Source: Peptoniphilus obesi ph1
GTDB lineage: Bacteria > Bacillota > Clostridia > Tissierellales > Peptoniphilaceae
Direction of reading: 5' to 3'
Length of the DNA stretch: 64,000 nucleotides
Assembly (NCBI RefSeq): GCF_000311865.1
Contig: NZ_HE978582.1
Location: 328,889-392,888 of the forward strand
Under the pieces are notes generated by a model that saw only the letters and a program-made list of their open reading frames with translations, ran no database searches and was not told where the DNA came from. Position 1 is the first letter of the stretch, and each line of letters opens with the position of its first letter. The translations under genes and the position numbers were made by a program. This document shows positions 47,689-58,115 of the stretch, piece by piece.

Positions 47689-49689
47689 TTATAGTAAGAT
47701 TCCACCATATGCTACGAATAATGGTGCAAATACTAAAGATACAACTGTGATTAATTTTATTAAAATATTTAGAGAAGGTCCTGATGTATCTTTGAATGGG
47801 TCACCAACAGTATCTCCTGTTACAGCTGCCTTGTGAGCTTCTGAACCTTTGCCACCGTGAACACCATTTTCTATATATTTTTTAGCATTATCCCAAGCTC
47901 CACCAGCATTTGACATAAATATCGCCATTAGAACACCAGTGATTAATGAACCTGCTTGAAGTCCACCTAAAGCTTCTGAGCCAAGTAAAAGTCCAATTAA
48001 AATTGGTACAATTACTGCTATCATTCCTGGAACTATCATTTCTTTTAAAGCTGCTCCTGTTGAAATATCTACACATTTTGCATATTCTGGTTTAGCTTTT
48101 CCTTCCATTATTCCTGGAATTTCTTTAAATTGACGACGAACTTCATCAATCATTGCTGATGCAGCATTACCAACTGCTGACATTGTTAGTGCTGAGAAAG
48201 CAAATGGTAGCATACCACCAATAAATGCTCCTGCTATTACTTCTGGTTTTGATACGTCAATTCCAGTAAGTCCAGTTGCTTCGATAAATGATACGAATAA
48301 AGCTAAAGCTGTTAAAGCTGCAGATCCTATTGCAAATCCTTTACCGATTGCTGCTGTAGTATTACCAACTGCATCAAGCGAGTCTGTAATTTCTCTAACA
48401 TTTTCTGGTAATTCACACATTTCTGCAATACCACCAGCATTATCTGCTACTGGTCCGTAAGCATCAACTGCTATAGTCATACCTGCTGTTGAAAGCATAC
48501 CAACTGCTGCAAGTGATATACCATATAGTCCGTGGATTGCTTCTTGGTTTCCACCTGCTCCAATAAATGCAATCATAATACCTATTGCGATAACTACGAT
48601 AGGTCCAACTGTTGACATCATACCTACTGAAAGACCTGAAATTATATTTGTAGATGCTCCTGTTTCTGATTCTGATGCTATTCTTTTTACAGGAGAGTAT
48701 TCTTCTGATGTGTAATATTCTGTAAATTTAGAAATTATTAATCCAACTACTATACCTGTAATTACTGGTATAAATGGTTTGAATTGTCCAAATATTTTAC
48801 TAGCTAAAAATCCTGCTGCAATTACTGTTACTGCTGCTGAAACATATTCTCCATTATTAAGAGCTTTTTGTGGGTTCTTATCTCCTTTTACAAAGAATGC
48901 TGCAATTATTGAACTTATGATTCCTAGTCCAGCTATAAGTAAACCGTATTTTATTCCATCTTCGCCATAAGCTACAACTCCAAGTGTAATTACTGAAAGT
49001 AAAGCACCTACATAAGATTCAAATAAGTCTGCTCCCATTCCAGCAACATCACCAACGTTGTCCCCAACGTTATCTGCTATAACAGCAGGGTTTCTTGGGT
49101 CGTCTTCTGGTATTCCTGCTTCAACCTTACCAACAAGGTCAGCTCCAACATCGGCAGCTTTTGTATATATACCTCCACCAACTCTTGCAAATAATGCAAT
49201 TGATGATGCTCCAAGTGAAAATCCTGTTACAATTGTTGGATCTCCTGTTATTTTATAAGCTATTGAGATACCAGCAATACCTAAACCAACAACGCACATA
49301 CCCATTACGATACCTGCAGAAAATGCAACATCTAGTGCTTTTCCAAGTCCGTGTTCCATAGCTGCGTTTGTTGTTCTAACATTTGCTTTTGTCGCAACTC
49401 TCATTCCAATATATCCTGCACATACAGAACAAATTGCACCTGCAATAAAGCAAACTGCTGTTGCTATACTTGATAATCCTATTGCTAATACTATAGCTAG
49501 TACAACAACAAATATAGCAAGAGCTTTGTATTCTCTTGTTAAAAATGCCATGGCTCCATCTTCAATGTATGAAGCTATTTCTTTCATTCTGTCATTACCT
49601 TGTTCTTGTTTTGCAACAAAATTCGCTTTATATCCTGCAAAAACAAGGGCAATAACTCCTATTATCGCTGTTAAAACTAATACTTCCAT
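47689..49689 (-). CDS. hppA: Membrane-bound pyrophosphatase (ion pump), K+-dependent type
   Basis: 666 residues with about 16 membrane helices. Core motifs are [33 protein letters not shown] and [19 protein letters not shown] has Ala at the residue that is Lys in K+-independent enzymes, so this one is predicted to need K+. Pyrophosphate hydrolysis drives Na+ or H+ export; K+-dependent enzymes of anaerobes are often Na+ pumps. GGGAGG precedes the ATG. It follows secG by ten bases. Confidence 0.93.
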   Translation of the reverse strand: MEVLVLTAIIGVIALVFAGYKANFVAKQEQGNDRMKEIASYIEDGAMAFLTREYKALAIFVVVLAIVLAIGLSSIATAVCFIAGAICSVCAGYIGMRVATKANVRTTNAAMEHGLGKALDVAFSAGIVMGMCVVGLGIAGISIAYKITGDPTIVTGFSLGASSIALFARVGGGIYTKAADVGADLVGKVEAGIPEDDPRNPAVIADNVGDNVGDVAGMGADLFESYVGALLSVITLGVVAYGEDGIKYGLLIAGLGIISSIIAAFFVKGDKNPQKALNNGEYVSAAVTVIAAGFLASKIFGQFKPFIPVITGIVVGLIISKFTEYYTSEEYSPVKRIASESETGASTNIISGLSVGMMSTVGPIVVIAIGIMIAFIGAGGNQEAIHGLYGISLAAVGMLSTAGMTIAVDAYGPVADNAGGIAEMCELPENVREITDSLDAVGNTTAAIGKGFAIGSAALTALALFVSFIEATGLTGIDVSKPEVIAGAFIGGMLPFAFSALTMSAVGNAASAMIDEVRRQFKEIPGIMEGKAKPEYAKCVDISTGAALKEMIVPGMIAVIVPILIGLLLGSEALGGLQAGSLITGVLMAIFMSNAGGAWDNAKKYIENGVHGGKGSEAHKAAVTGDTVGDPFKDTSGPSLNILIKLITVVSLVFAPLFVAYGGILL

Positions 49690-49699
49690 ATTTCCTCCC

Positions 49700-49924
49700 T
49701 TATATTGCAGCTAGTATTAATAAAGCTATTACAAACACTACTGATGATATAATTATTATTCTGTTTTCAATTTCTTTTTTACTTGTTCCTCTATGTTCTC
49801 CCCATAGAGAATACTCTTCTCCTGACATTACTCCTAAACCTGCTTGTTTACTTTCAGTTAGGACAACTGTAACTATCATTACAATAGCAGATAGGGCAAT
49901 GATTATTGACAATATTGTTTTCAA
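49700..49924 (-). CDS. secG: Preprotein translocase subunit SecG
   Basis: 74 residues with two membrane helices separated by [23 protein letters not shown]. The SKQAGLG loop is typical of SecG. It is part of SecYEG. It uses a TTG start at 49924 with GGGAGG upstream. It is first gene before hppA behind a good promoter, an unusual pairing because secG is more often next to rnr/smpB. Confidence 0.85.
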   Translation of the reverse strand: MKTILSIIIALSAIVMIVTVVLTESKQAGLGVMSGEEYSLWGEHRGTSKKEIENRIIIISSVVFVIALLILAAI

Positions 49925-49964
49925 AAACTCTAACCTCCCTAATATCGATATCTATAACGTATAA

Positions 49965-49993
49965 ATTTTATCATATGAAGTTTTTAAAATCAA
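49965..49993 (-). promoter_or_regulatory. Promoter of secG-hppA
   Basis: On the minus strand TTGATT (49988-49993), a 17-base spacer and TAAAAT (49965-49970). A small palindrome ATATCGATAT (49942-49951) lies in the leader. Confidence 0.62.
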
Positions 49994-50015
49994 CGCAATT
50001 AGCTTAATCTAGTTA

Positions 50016-50834
50016 TTAATCAAAGATTTTTAATTTATTTAATCTAGATTTTTCTATTGGAAATAGTTTTCTATTTTTATCTATTTCAGATAAGTCTATA
50101 TCTGATATTATTAAACCTTCTTTTTCATCAATAGATGCTAAAATTTCTCCTCCTGGACTAATTATTCTAGAATTTCCAAATACATTTTTAGAAATTTCAT
50201 CATCTCTTGCCATACTTGATCCTATTATAAAACTTTGAAAATCTACTGCTCTTGCTCTTAAAAGCAATTCCCAGTGTTTTTTGCCTGTTTCCTTTGTAAA
50301 TGATCCCGGAACAAATATGCACTCTGCTCCAAGCTTGTGCATACTTTCAAATAATTCATAAAATCTTAGATCATAACAAATAACAAGTCCAAATTTTCCA
50401 TATTCTGTATCGAAAACTCCGATCTGACTTCCTGCTTCTACATTATCTGATTCTCTAAATTCTTTCCCATTTTCAAAAACCACATCAAACATATAAATTT
50501 TTTTGTAGGAATATATTTCTTCTCCATTTTTATCAAAGACAAAAGCTTCATTATATATTTTGTCGTCTTTTAATATAGGAATAGATCCTCCAACCAATAA
50601 AATATTGTATTTTTTTGCTGTTTCTTTTAAAAAGTTGTAAGTTTTTGAATATTTATCTTCTGCAAACTTTTTAAAATATTCATTGTTGTAGGGGCAGTTC
50701 CACATCTCTGGCAAGGCGACAACTTGGCAACCCTTCTCTGCTGCTTCTCTTATTAATTCATCTGCCCTTTTTAGGTTTCTATCTTTATCTGCCTTTGCCG
50801 ATATTTGAACTGATCCTAATTTAAATTTTTTCAT
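50016..50834 (-). CDS. Carbon-nitrogen hydrolase (nitrilase family, omega-amidase-like)
   Basis: 272 residues from the ATG at 50834 with AGGAGG upstream. The nitrilase-fold catalytic triad is visible: Glu43 in ALPEMWNCPY, Lys112 in YKKIYMFDV and Cys153 in VICYDLRFYE. The PEMWNCPY context is like omega-amidases, which cleave alpha-ketoglutaramate; other amidase activities are possible. The longer reading to 50873 runs into the uppP terminator and is rejected. Confidence 0.88.
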   Translation of the reverse strand: MKKFKLGSVQISAKADKDRNLKRADELIREAAEKGCQVVALPEMWNCPYNNEYFKKFAEDKYSKTYNFLKETAKKYNILLVGGSIPILKDDKIYNEAFVFDKNGEEIYSYKKIYMFDVVFENGKEFRESDNVEAGSQIGVFDTEYGKFGLVICYDLRFYELFESMHKLGAECIFVPGSFTKETGKKHWELLLRARAVDFQSFIIGSSMARDDEISKNVFGNSRIISPGGEILASIDEKEGLIISDIDLSEIDKNRKLFPIEKSRLNKLKIFD

Positions 50835-50851
50835 AAGACCTCCTTGTCTAT

Positions 50852-50879
50852 AATAAAAAAGAGCTATGATCATAGCCCT
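50852..50879 (-). terminator. Terminator after uppP
   Basis: AGAGCTATG (50860-50868) pairs with CATAGCCCT (50871-50879), with one G-U pair on the minus strand and a U run after it. The next gene's ribosome site begins within 20 bases. Confidence 0.82.
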
Positions 50880-50890
50880 TTTAATAACAT

Positions 50891-51724
50891 TTATACAAAT
50901 AGTAAAACTAATATACCAAGAATTATCCTATATACCCCAAAAACTTTGAAGTCATTTTTCTTAATAAATTTCATAAATTTTGTTATAACCGCATAGGCCA
51001 CTACATATGAAACCACACTTCCAACAAGTATCAAAAGCCATTCTTCTAAAGTGAAGGCAAAACCCATTTTTATAATCTTAAGCCCTGTTGCTCCTAGCAT
51101 GGTTGGAATTGCTAAGAAAAAGGAAAATTCAGCAGCTGTTTTTCTATCACATCCAAGTAGCATAGCTCCTATTATTGTAGCAGCTGATCTTGATGTTCCT
51201 GGAACCATAGCAAGACATTGGAAAAGTCCTATTAAAAGAATAGTCTTTATATTAATCTGGTCTATATCGTGGTATTTAAATTCCTTGTCCTTGTTATGAA
51301 TTTCTAAAACAATAATCACTATTCCATAAAAAATTAAGGCTATAGCAACTGTCACTTTATTAAATAAATACTCATCTATAAGATCATCAAATAAAAATCC
51401 CAATACTGCCGCTGGTAAAAATCCAATTATTATCTTTGCTAGTAGTCTCATAGTTTTTAAATCTCTATGTTCCCACCTGTATTGTAAGCTCAGTTTTTCT
51501 CCACTTTTAGTTTTTTCTTCTAAGGGATTTAGCTCATCAAAATACAAAACTAAAACACTTAAAATTGCTCCTAGCTGAATAATTACATTGAATGCATTTG
51601 CAAACTTTTCTGGGCTTAATGATATAAATTGGTTTGCTATTATTAAATGCCCAGTTGAAGATACTGGTATAAATTCAGTTAAACCTTCAATTATACCTAG
51701 TATTATTACTTTTATAAAATTCAT
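50891..51724 (-). CDS. uppP: Undecaprenyl-diphosphatase
   Basis: 277 residues with about eight membrane segments. The two signature motifs are EGLTEFIPVSSTGHL near the N-terminus and PGTSRSAATIIGAMLLG in the middle. It recycles undecaprenyl diphosphate for wall synthesis and gives bacitracin tolerance. TAGGAGATAAT precedes the ATG. Confidence 0.96.
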   Translation of the reverse strand: MNFIKVIILGIIEGLTEFIPVSSTGHLIIANQFISLSPEKFANAFNVIIQLGAILSVLVLYFDELNPLEEKTKSGEKLSLQYRWEHRDLKTMRLLAKIIIGFLPAAVLGFLFDDLIDEYLFNKVTVAIALIFYGIVIIVLEIHNKDKEFKYHDIDQINIKTILLIGLFQCLAMVPGTSRSAATIIGAMLLGCDRKTAAEFSFFLAIPTMLGATGLKIIKMGFAFTLEEWLLILVGSVVSYVVAYAVITKFMKFIKKNDFKVFGVYRIILGILVLLFV

Positions 51725-51745
51725 ATTATCTCCTAGCGTTTTTTA

Positions 51746-53080
51746 TTAGTCTCTTTCTAGATTCAAGAATTTTGTAAATTCTTTTTTAAATACAAGATCA
51801 ACTGTTCCAGTTGGTCCGTTTCTGTGCTTAGCTATGATTACCTCTCCAGTATTTGGGCTTTCGCTTTCTTCTTTATTATAATATTCATCCCTATATAAAA
51901 ACATTACAATATCAGCATCTTGCTCAATTGCTCCAGACTCTCTTAAATCAGATAAGATTGGTCTATGATCTGATCTTAATTCTGGCGAACGAGATAATTG
52001 AGATAAAGCAATCACAGGAACTTCTAATTCTTTTGCTATTGCTTTTAAATTTCTTGAAATTGCAGATATTTCTTGCTGCCTAGATTCAACTTTTGAACCC
52101 ATTTGCATAAGTTGTAAGTAGTCTATAACTATTAGATCAAGTTTTTTCCTTGAATTTATTAAACTTCTGCACTTAGCCTTTAATTCAAGTGGTGAAATTC
52201 CAGCTGTATCATCAATTTCTATATCCATTTCAGATAAGATTGGCATGGTATTTATTATTTTTAACCATTCATCTTCGTTTAAATTTCCACCTATAACTTT
52301 TTGTAAGTCTACGTGGGCAGTGGAAGAAATAATCCTTTGAACTAATTGATTTTTACTCATTTCAAGAGAAAACATAGCAACTGTTGCTTTTTCTTTTATA
52401 GCAGCATTTGTAGCTATATTTACCATTAGGGCAGTTTTACCCATTGATGGCCTAGCTGCGAGTAGGATTAGGTCTGATTTTTGTAGACCTGATAATTTTT
52501 TATCTAGGTCAATAAAACCAGTTGATAAACCTGTTATACTGTTTGGATTTTGGGCTCTTTTTTCAATTTCAGCAAAAGATTCTAATAAAACTTCTTTTAC
52601 TGGAACCAGTCCCATCCTATGAGATCTTTGTGTTATATCAAAAATCTCTTTTTCTGCATTTTCTACTATTGCAGATACTTCACCTTCTTGGGAATAGCAA
52701 TTTGAAATTATCTTATCAGATGCCTTTATAAGTTTTCTTAGTGTTGATTTTTCTTTTATTATTTCACAATAGTAACTTGTGTTTGATATAGCTATTACTG
52801 AACTTGTTAAATTTGCTAGATAGCTAAGTCCTCCAACGTCTTCTAAAAGACCCATTTTTTTCAACTCTTCAGATGTTGTAACAACATCTGCTTCTTCATT
52901 TCTATTGTAGATATTTAGAATAGCATCAAAAATATAGCTATTTATTTCTGAATAAAAATCATCCCTATAGATAATTTCAACGGCAACTGTTATTGCATCT
53001 TTTGAAGTCATCATACTACCAAGAACTGAGTTTTCAGCCTCAATATTGCTTGGAGGTATTCTTAAATTTAGTTCTTCCAT
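51746..53080 (-). CDS. dnaB: Replicative DNA helicase
   Basis: 444 residues. The N-terminal DnaB domain starts at RIPPSNIEAENSVLGSMM. The RecA-like C-terminal domain has Walker A ARPSMGKTA, Walker B LDLIVIDYLQLM and DLRESGAIEQDADIVMFLYR. It unwinds DNA at the fork. The ribosome site is weak (nothing better than AAGGCAG about 20 bases upstream). It follows rplI by 14 bases, the same order as in Bacillus subtilis. Confidence 0.96.
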   Translation of the reverse strand: MEELNLRIPPSNIEAENSVLGSMMTSKDAITVAVEIIYRDDFYSEINSYIFDAILNIYNRNEEADVVTTSEELKKMGLLEDVGGLSYLANLTSSVIAISNTSYYCEIIKEKSTLRKLIKASDKIISNCYSQEGEVSAIVENAEKEIFDITQRSHRMGLVPVKEVLLESFAEIEKRAQNPNSITGLSTGFIDLDKKLSGLQKSDLILLAARPSMGKTALMVNIATNAAIKEKATVAMFSLEMSKNQLVQRIISSTAHVDLQKVIGGNLNEDEWLKIINTMPILSEMDIEIDDTAGISPLELKAKCRSLINSRKKLDLIVIDYLQLMQMGSKVESRQQEISAISRNLKAIAKELEVPVIALSQLSRSPELRSDHRPILSDLRESGAIEQDADIVMFLYRDEYYNKEESESPNTGEVIIAKHRNGPTGTVDLVFKKEFTKFLNLERD

Positions 53081-53093
53081 TTTATTTATTAAC

Positions 53094-53540
53094 TTATTCT
53101 GCCTTAATTTCTACTGCAAGCTCTGTGTTTATGTCTGTGTATAGTTTGATTGGCACCTTGTGCTTTCCTGCAGTTTTTATGTTTTCTTTAAGGTCAATTT
53201 TTTTCTTGTCTATGTCTATTTTTAATTGATCTTTTATTGCTGCTCTAATATCATTTGATGTAATAGCTCCAAATAATTTATCAGATTCTCCAGCTTTTGC
53301 AGTCAAAACAATTTTTGACTTGTCTAATTTTTTCTTTATTTCTGTAAAATGAGCAACTCTTTCTTTTTCTTCTTCTTCAAGTCTTTTTTGCTCTTCTTCC
53401 CAATTTTTTAGGTTTTCTTCATTTGCTTCTATTGCAACTTTTCTTGGAATCAAAAAGTTTCTTGCATAGCCATCTTTTGAATTTACAAGATCGCCTTTCT
53501 TACCTAAGTTTTTAACGTCTTTTAATAAAATTACTTTCAT
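53094..53540 (-). CDS. rplI: 50S ribosomal protein L9
   Basis: 148 residues, full length. It begins [20 protein letters not shown] and has [13 protein letters not shown], then the long connecting helix (residues 42-75) and C-terminal domain with SVTS-like [12 protein letters not shown]. Overlaps the gdpP stop by four bases. Confidence 0.97.
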   Translation of the reverse strand: MKVILLKDVKNLGKKGDLVNSKDGYARNFLIPRKVAIEANEENLKNWEEEQKRLEEEEKERVAHFTEIKKKLDKSKIVLTAKAGESDKLFGAITSNDIRAAIKDQLKIDIDKKKIDLKENIKTAGKHKVPIKLYTDINTELAVEIKAE

Positions 53541-55540
53541 TGATTATCATCCTTTTTATCATTATCTATATATTCTTTAATTGCTTGTGTAAGCATATTT
53601 TCAGCTTCTTCAAAATCTGTGGTTTCAAGTTTTGCTCCAGCCATGTTTAGATGGCCTCCTCCTCCAAGTTTTTCAAGTATCAACTGCACAGAAATATCTC
53701 CCCTACTTCTACCTGAAATATGAATTCCTCCACCTGAAAGAGTCATAACAAATGAAGCATTAACCTCATTTATATTTAAAAGATCATCAGCTGCTTGAGC
53801 TGCAACTAAGACTGAGTTTTCAGCCTCTTTAGAAAATCTTGATATTGCATATTCCTTATATATAATATTTGCTTGGTGGATAACCTCTGCCTTATTTTGT
53901 AAAGTGCTTAGGTCATCTTGGAAAAGGTCTTTAACCTGAATCATATCAGCACCGGCACGCCTTAGGGTGGAGGCTGCTTCAAATGTTCTTACACCAGTTT
54001 GGAAAGAAAAATTCTTAGTATCTACTACTATTCCACTCATCAAGGCATCTGCCTCAAAATGGGTTAAGTTAAATTCTTCATTCATGTATATCAGCATCTC
54101 AGTTACAAGTTCACAAGTTGAAGATGCATAGGGTTCTATATAAGTTAAAACTGGATCTTTAACAAATTCTTTTCCTCTTCTATGGTGATCTATTATTACA
54201 ACTTGTGGCGTTAGTTCAATTAAGTCTGGAGCTTCTGTAAATGAAGGTTTGTGATTGTCTACAAGAATGAGTAGCGATCTTTGAGATATTCTTTCTTTGG
54301 CAAAATCTTCTTTTACCAACCTATCATAGTTTTCATTTTCTTCCTTCATTCTATTTATTAGGTTATCTATCGATGGATTAGAAGAATTTAAAACTATATA
54401 TCCTTCTTTTCCTCTATTTAAAACTGCTCTTAATATTCCGATCGCTGAGCCTATAGCATCCATATCCGCATTTTTATGCCCCATTATAAATACATTCTCT
54501 GATGCATCTATAAGTTGTTTTAAGGCAACTCCAAGTACTCTAGCCTTAACCTTGTTTCTTTTTTCTACAGCCTTGGATTTTCCACCAAAGAATTCATAAT
54601 TATCTTCAACCCTAACAACAACTTGGTCTCCACCACGTCCTAGAGCTAAATCAAGACAAGTATCAGCTTCTTGATAGCCTTCTATAAATCCAAGTCCATA
54701 AGAAGAAACCCCTATTGATAGAGTTATCGGGATCGTATTTCCCTTATCTAATTCTCTTAAATCATCAAGGATATCAAATTTCTTCTCCTTGATCATGCTA
54801 AGAGATTTGTAATTCATAATTACAAGATACATATCTGTAGCATATTTTCTAACTAATCCATTGTAGTATTTAAAATAGTTGGATATGGTTGAGTCAATAT
54901 CTGCTATAAGTAGAGGCCTATTTGCTGATGGAGTTGAGTCCATAGCTTCTGTATAGTTATCTACTTCTATTTTTGCAATTATAACTTGTTCTTCTTCATA
55001 TCTTGTTTCTAAATTTTTAAGATCTGTTGCATCGATAAAATACAGCATGGTAATCTCATCATTTTCTGATGGAGTCTTGCTCACATCAACTGTCCTATGA
55101 AAAATCTTATAAGTGTTTTTTGAAGCATTTAGTAGATAGCCTTCTTTCTCATCTGTCTTTAGAAGTTCTTCCATATTAATTTCTTCAAAAATATCTTTTA
55201 TGTTCATGCCAGTAGATATTTCTTTTTCAGTTAAAGCCATAAATTCGCTATTATACCAAATTAGTTTATTTTCTTCATCTAATAATGTGATAGAAAAAGG
55301 CATAGAAAATATGGCCTGTTTTGTTACCGTATTTAAATCTCCGCTGAGATTATTGAAATAGTCCTCAATTTTCTTGTTCTTGTTATCTATAAATCTTACA
55401 GTTAAAAAGATAATATAAATAAAGACAAATAAGGATATAAATCCAATTATCGGCTTAAAATATATGAGTGCTAGGGCTAAACAGCCAGCAAATATAAAAT
55501 AAGGCCAAAATGGTTTTAAAGTATAATTATTATCTTTCAT
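53537..55540 (-). CDS. gdpP: Cyclic-di-AMP phosphodiesterase GdpP-like
   Basis: 667 residues. Two N-terminal membrane helices (about 12-55), a PAS-like domain (about 75-170), a degenerate GGDEF domain (about 180-310; the signature motif is not intact) and a DHH-DHHA1 phosphoesterase (about 340-655). The DHH part has [30 protein letters not shown] and [13 protein letters not shown]. It degrades c-di-AMP to pApA, affecting potassium and wall homeostasis. The order yybS-gdpP-rplI-dnaB matches B. subtilis. Confidence 0.94.
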   Translation of the reverse strand: MKDNNYTLKPFWPYFIFAGCLALALIYFKPIIGFISLFVFIYIIFLTVRFIDNKNKKIEDYFNNLSGDLNTVTKQAIFSMPFSITLLDEENKLIWYNSEFMALTEKEISTGMNIKDIFEEINMEELLKTDEKEGYLLNASKNTYKIFHRTVDVSKTPSENDEITMLYFIDATDLKNLETRYEEEQVIIAKIEVDNYTEAMDSTPSANRPLLIADIDSTISNYFKYYNGLVRKYATDMYLVIMNYKSLSMIKEKKFDILDDLRELDKGNTIPITLSIGVSSYGLGFIEGYQEADTCLDLALGRGGDQVVVRVEDNYEFFGGKSKAVEKRNKVKARVLGVALKQLIDASENVFIMGHKNADMDAIGSAIGILRAVLNRGKEGYIVLNSSNPSIDNLINRMKEENENYDRLVKEDFAKERISQRSLLILVDNHKPSFTEAPDLIELTPQVVIIDHHRRGKEFVKDPVLTYIEPYASSTCELVTEMLIYMNEEFNLTHFEADALMSGIVVDTKNFSFQTGVRTFEAASTLRRAGADMIQVKDLFQDDLSTLQNKAEVIHQANIIYKEYAISRFSKEAENSVLVAAQAADDLLNINEVNASFVMTLSGGGIHISGRSRGDISVQLILEKLGGGGHLNMAGAKLETTDFEEAENMLTQAIKEYIDNDKKDDNQ

Positions 55541-55550
55541 AATACACCTC

Positions 55551-56450
55551 TTAAGGTAAATTCCTTACATTCAATGCATAGTCTATAATCCCAGCAAGGG
55601 CAAAAATATTGCTTGATCCTGGAATTAAAAAGATCATAAACATAAACATTGTGGCAATTACTCTATTTCTTATATATTTGCCTATAAAAAATGATAAAAC
55701 TGAAATTCCTGCAAATATAAAAAGACAATAGAATATTAAAAATACATTGTCAAATACAATATTAAAGTCATATATGTCAAAATAGCTTATTAAATAAAAG
55801 CCTAGACCTGAAATCACTAAAGCTCTTACAAGTCCTTTTGGCAATCTCAAAAATATAAAAGAAGGAGGTTGCAAAATATATTCCCCTCTTTTTATCAAAC
55901 TTCTACCAGTTATTACAAAGGTAATGTATGCAACGATAATTGAAGTAATAACTAGCATGGCTGGCATAATTTGCAAAATTCTCTTATATAAAATTAATAT
56001 ATCTGCCTTATTAAAATCTAGTCCAAAACTTTCCATCATTTCTTTTTGAGTTGATAGAAAAGTATTTATATACTCAGCTGATTTAAAGTCTGAAAAATCT
56101 ATACCGATTGCTATAGACCCTAACAATACAGATATAAAAAACACTCCAGCACAAACAAATAAAGTTGTATCGACCTTGTATCTATTAGAAATCATATAGT
56201 TAAATATCAAAATCATTGGTCCAAATACAGCAAATATAAAAGATGCTAATAGAGGATTTGTAACAAGAGCAAGTATTAAGCAAATTCCTGAAAATATAGC
56301 AATTATCTTCACTATACCAGACTTAATAGACTCTGTTACAAACATGGCTGGCAAAAACAAATACAATAAAGGAAATGCTAGCCCTGCTATAGCAAGTAGT
56401 GCTGATTTTATCATTAAAAAAATTATATTATTTTCACTTCTATTTATAAT
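55551..56450 (-). CDS. DUF2232 (YybS-like) membrane protein
   Basis: About 300 residues with seven or eight membrane helices, of the DUF2232/YybS family. It lies ten bases before gdpP, as yybS does in B. subtilis. The start is unclear. The only good ribosome site, AGGAG (56456-56460), points at an ATT codon (56450) or the following ATA. The in-frame TTG (56465) lies upstream of it, and the first ATG (56414) lacks a site. I give the ATT position tentatively. Function unknown. Confidence 0.78.
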   Translation of the reverse strand: MINRSENNIIFLMIKSALLAIAGLAFPLLYLFLPAMFVTESIKSGIVKIIAIFSGICLILALVTNPLLASFIFAVFGPMILIFNYMISNRYKVDTTLFVCAGVFFISVLLGSIAIGIDFSDFKSAEYINTFLSTQKEMMESFGLDFNKADILILYKRILQIMPAMLVITSIIVAYITFVITGRSLIKRGEYILQPPSFIFLRLPKGLVRALVISGLGFYLISYFDIYDFNIVFDNVFLIFYCLFIFAGISVLSFFIGKYIRNRVIATMFMFMIFLIPGSSNIFALAGIIDYALNVRNLP

Positions 56451-56634
56451 TCTCACTCCTAACAATTAGATTTTATCATATTTAGCAAACAAATATCACA
56501 TTATTTCTGATCCTACTTGTCAGGCAATAAATATATTAAATTCTCAGACTAAAAAGCCTTGTCTATACAAAATACCCAATTTAAGCTTATTTAAATTTTT
56601 GATCTTAATAGAAGAATATTTTTTCTATTATAAA

Positions 56635-56667
56635 CTATAAAAAAGAAGTGATTTTATTATCACTTCT
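56635..56667 (-). terminator. Terminator after hutI
   Basis: AGAAGTGAT (56644-56652) pairs with ATCACTTCT (56659-56667), followed by a minus-strand U run. Confidence 0.88.
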
Positions 56668-56685
56668 CTTCTACTAAATATATAT

Positions 56686-57957
56686 TTATTTTTTATTTAT
56701 TTTTTTACCATTTTCTACTACTAATTTTCCGTTTTTGAAAACCTTATTAGCTAAGTTCACTCCAAAATGATAAATTAAAAATTCTAGATTATCTGAATCC
56801 CAAATAACTATATCCGCTTTTTTGCCTTTCTCTAGAGAGCCTATCTTATCTCCCTTATTAATTCCATAAGCTGGATTTATTGTTACAGCTGCAATAATTT
56901 CTTCAGCTGTCATCTTCATCATAAAACTAGCAAGATTCATTATAATTTGTAGCGATTCAGTTGCAGATGTTCCTGGATTTAAGTCTGTTGCTATTGAAAC
57001 TGCAAGACCCTTGTCTATCATCTTTCTTGCATCCGCATATTTATCAAGCATTAGATAAAAGGGAGTCCCTGGAAGAAGAGTTGCTATAACTCCAGCTTCT
57101 GCCATTTTTTCTATTCCATTATCAGATGCTTTTAATAAGTGCTCAGCTGTTGTTGCAGAAAGTTCTGCTGCAAGTTCTGCTCCACCAAGAGCAACGAGTT
57201 CATCTGCGTGGATTTTTAATTTCATGCCCTTTTCTTTAGCTGCGCTTAAAATTCTTCTAGCCTGGTCTACTGAAAATACTCCTTGATCGCAGAAAACATC
57301 ACAAAATTCTGCTAATTTTTCATCAGCAACTTTTGGTAAAACTTCTTCTATTACAAAATTTGTATATTCTTCGGCATCTTTAAATTCTTCTGGAACTGCA
57401 TGAGCTCCTAAAAAAGTTCCAACTAGGTCTATTTCATGGTCCTTATTTAATTCTTTTACCAGTCTAAGAGATTTTAATTCTGTTTCAAGGTCAAGTCCGT
57501 AACCACTTTTTGCTTCAGTAGTTGTAGTCCCATTTTCAAGCATATTATCTAAAAGTTTATAAATATGTTCATATAATTCTTCGCTTGTAGCTTCTCTAGT
57601 TGCCCTAACTGTATTTAAAATTCCCCCGCCCTGCTCTAAAATTTCTAGATAATCATAACCTTTTAATTTTAAAGCAAGTTCATTTTCTCTCCAGCCAGCA
57701 AATATTAAATGCACATGCGAATCAACAAGACCTGGTGTTACAAGTTTTCCACCAGCATCAACGACTTCTGCTTCAGATAAATCATAATCATCCATCAAAC
57801 TTTTATCGCCAGCAGCAAGGATTTCATCGCCCTTACAAATTACAACCGCATCTTCAAATCTTTCTAAATTCTCGATGTCTTCTTTTAACCATGGTCTATT
57901 AAGCCCTGCCATAGTTATAAGTTGACCAATGTTTTTAATAAGCAAACTTGCTTTCAT
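56686..57957 (-). CDS. hutI: Imidazolonepropionase
   Basis: 423 residues from the ATG at 57957 with TTGGAGGTAG upstream (an in-frame TTG at 57969 is inside that site). Amidohydrolase fold: metal-binding HVH in LVDSHVHLIFAG, LKIHADELVALGGAELAAEL, and DLNPGTSATESLQIIMNLA. Family-specific GTTTTEAKSGYGLD is present. It opens the imidazolone ring to give formiminoglutamate in histidine degradation. ftcD, the next step, lies 3 kb away. Confidence 0.95.
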   Translation of the reverse strand: MKASLLIKNIGQLITMAGLNRPWLKEDIENLERFEDAVVICKGDEILAAGDKSLMDDYDLSEAEVVDAGGKLVTPGLVDSHVHLIFAGWRENELALKLKGYDYLEILEQGGGILNTVRATREATSEELYEHIYKLLDNMLENGTTTTEAKSGYGLDLETELKSLRLVKELNKDHEIDLVGTFLGAHAVPEEFKDAEEYTNFVIEEVLPKVADEKLAEFCDVFCDQGVFSVDQARRILSAAKEKGMKLKIHADELVALGGAELAAELSATTAEHLLKASDNGIEKMAEAGVIATLLPGTPFYLMLDKYADARKMIDKGLAVSIATDLNPGTSATESLQIIMNLASFMMKMTAEEIIAAVTINPAYGINKGDKIGSLEKGKKADIVIWDSDNLEFLIYHFGVNLANKVFKNGKLVVENGKKINKK

Positions 57958-58014
57958 TGCTACCTCCAATATTTTATCATTTTAAAGATTTATTAAAGTA
58001 AACTGTTAATTAAA

Positions 58015-58023
58015 ATTATAGCA
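58015..58023 (-). promoter_or_regulatory. Extended -10 promoter of hutI
   Basis: On the minus strand TGCTATAAT (58015-58023), an extended -10 element about 60 bases before the start. No clear -35. Confidence 0.5.
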
Positions 58024-58055
58024 GATAAAAAAGAAATTTACTTCTTTATATCTTA

Positions 58056-58105
58056 TTGACAATCAATATCATTACTAGTAAAATCTTTATTGATAATGAT
58101 TATCT
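58056..58105 (+). promoter_or_regulatory. Promoter with Fur-type operator, DUF3793-flavodoxin genes
   Basis: TTGACA (58056-58061), 17 bases, TAAAAT (58079-58084). The perfect palindrome GATAATGATTATC (58092-58104, in TTGATAATGATTATCTT) follows at the expected transcription start. It matches the core of the Fur box (GATAATGATAATCATTATC; 7-1-7 form TGATAATNATTATCA) with one outer mismatch. Repression by an iron-sensing Fur protein is inferred. Confidence 0.72.
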
Positions 58106-58115
58106 TTTAAAGGCG

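Noticed and set aside
47888..48076. Minus-strand frame within hppA in another phase
   Set aside because: Overlaps the pyrophosphatase core in a different frame with no start signal.
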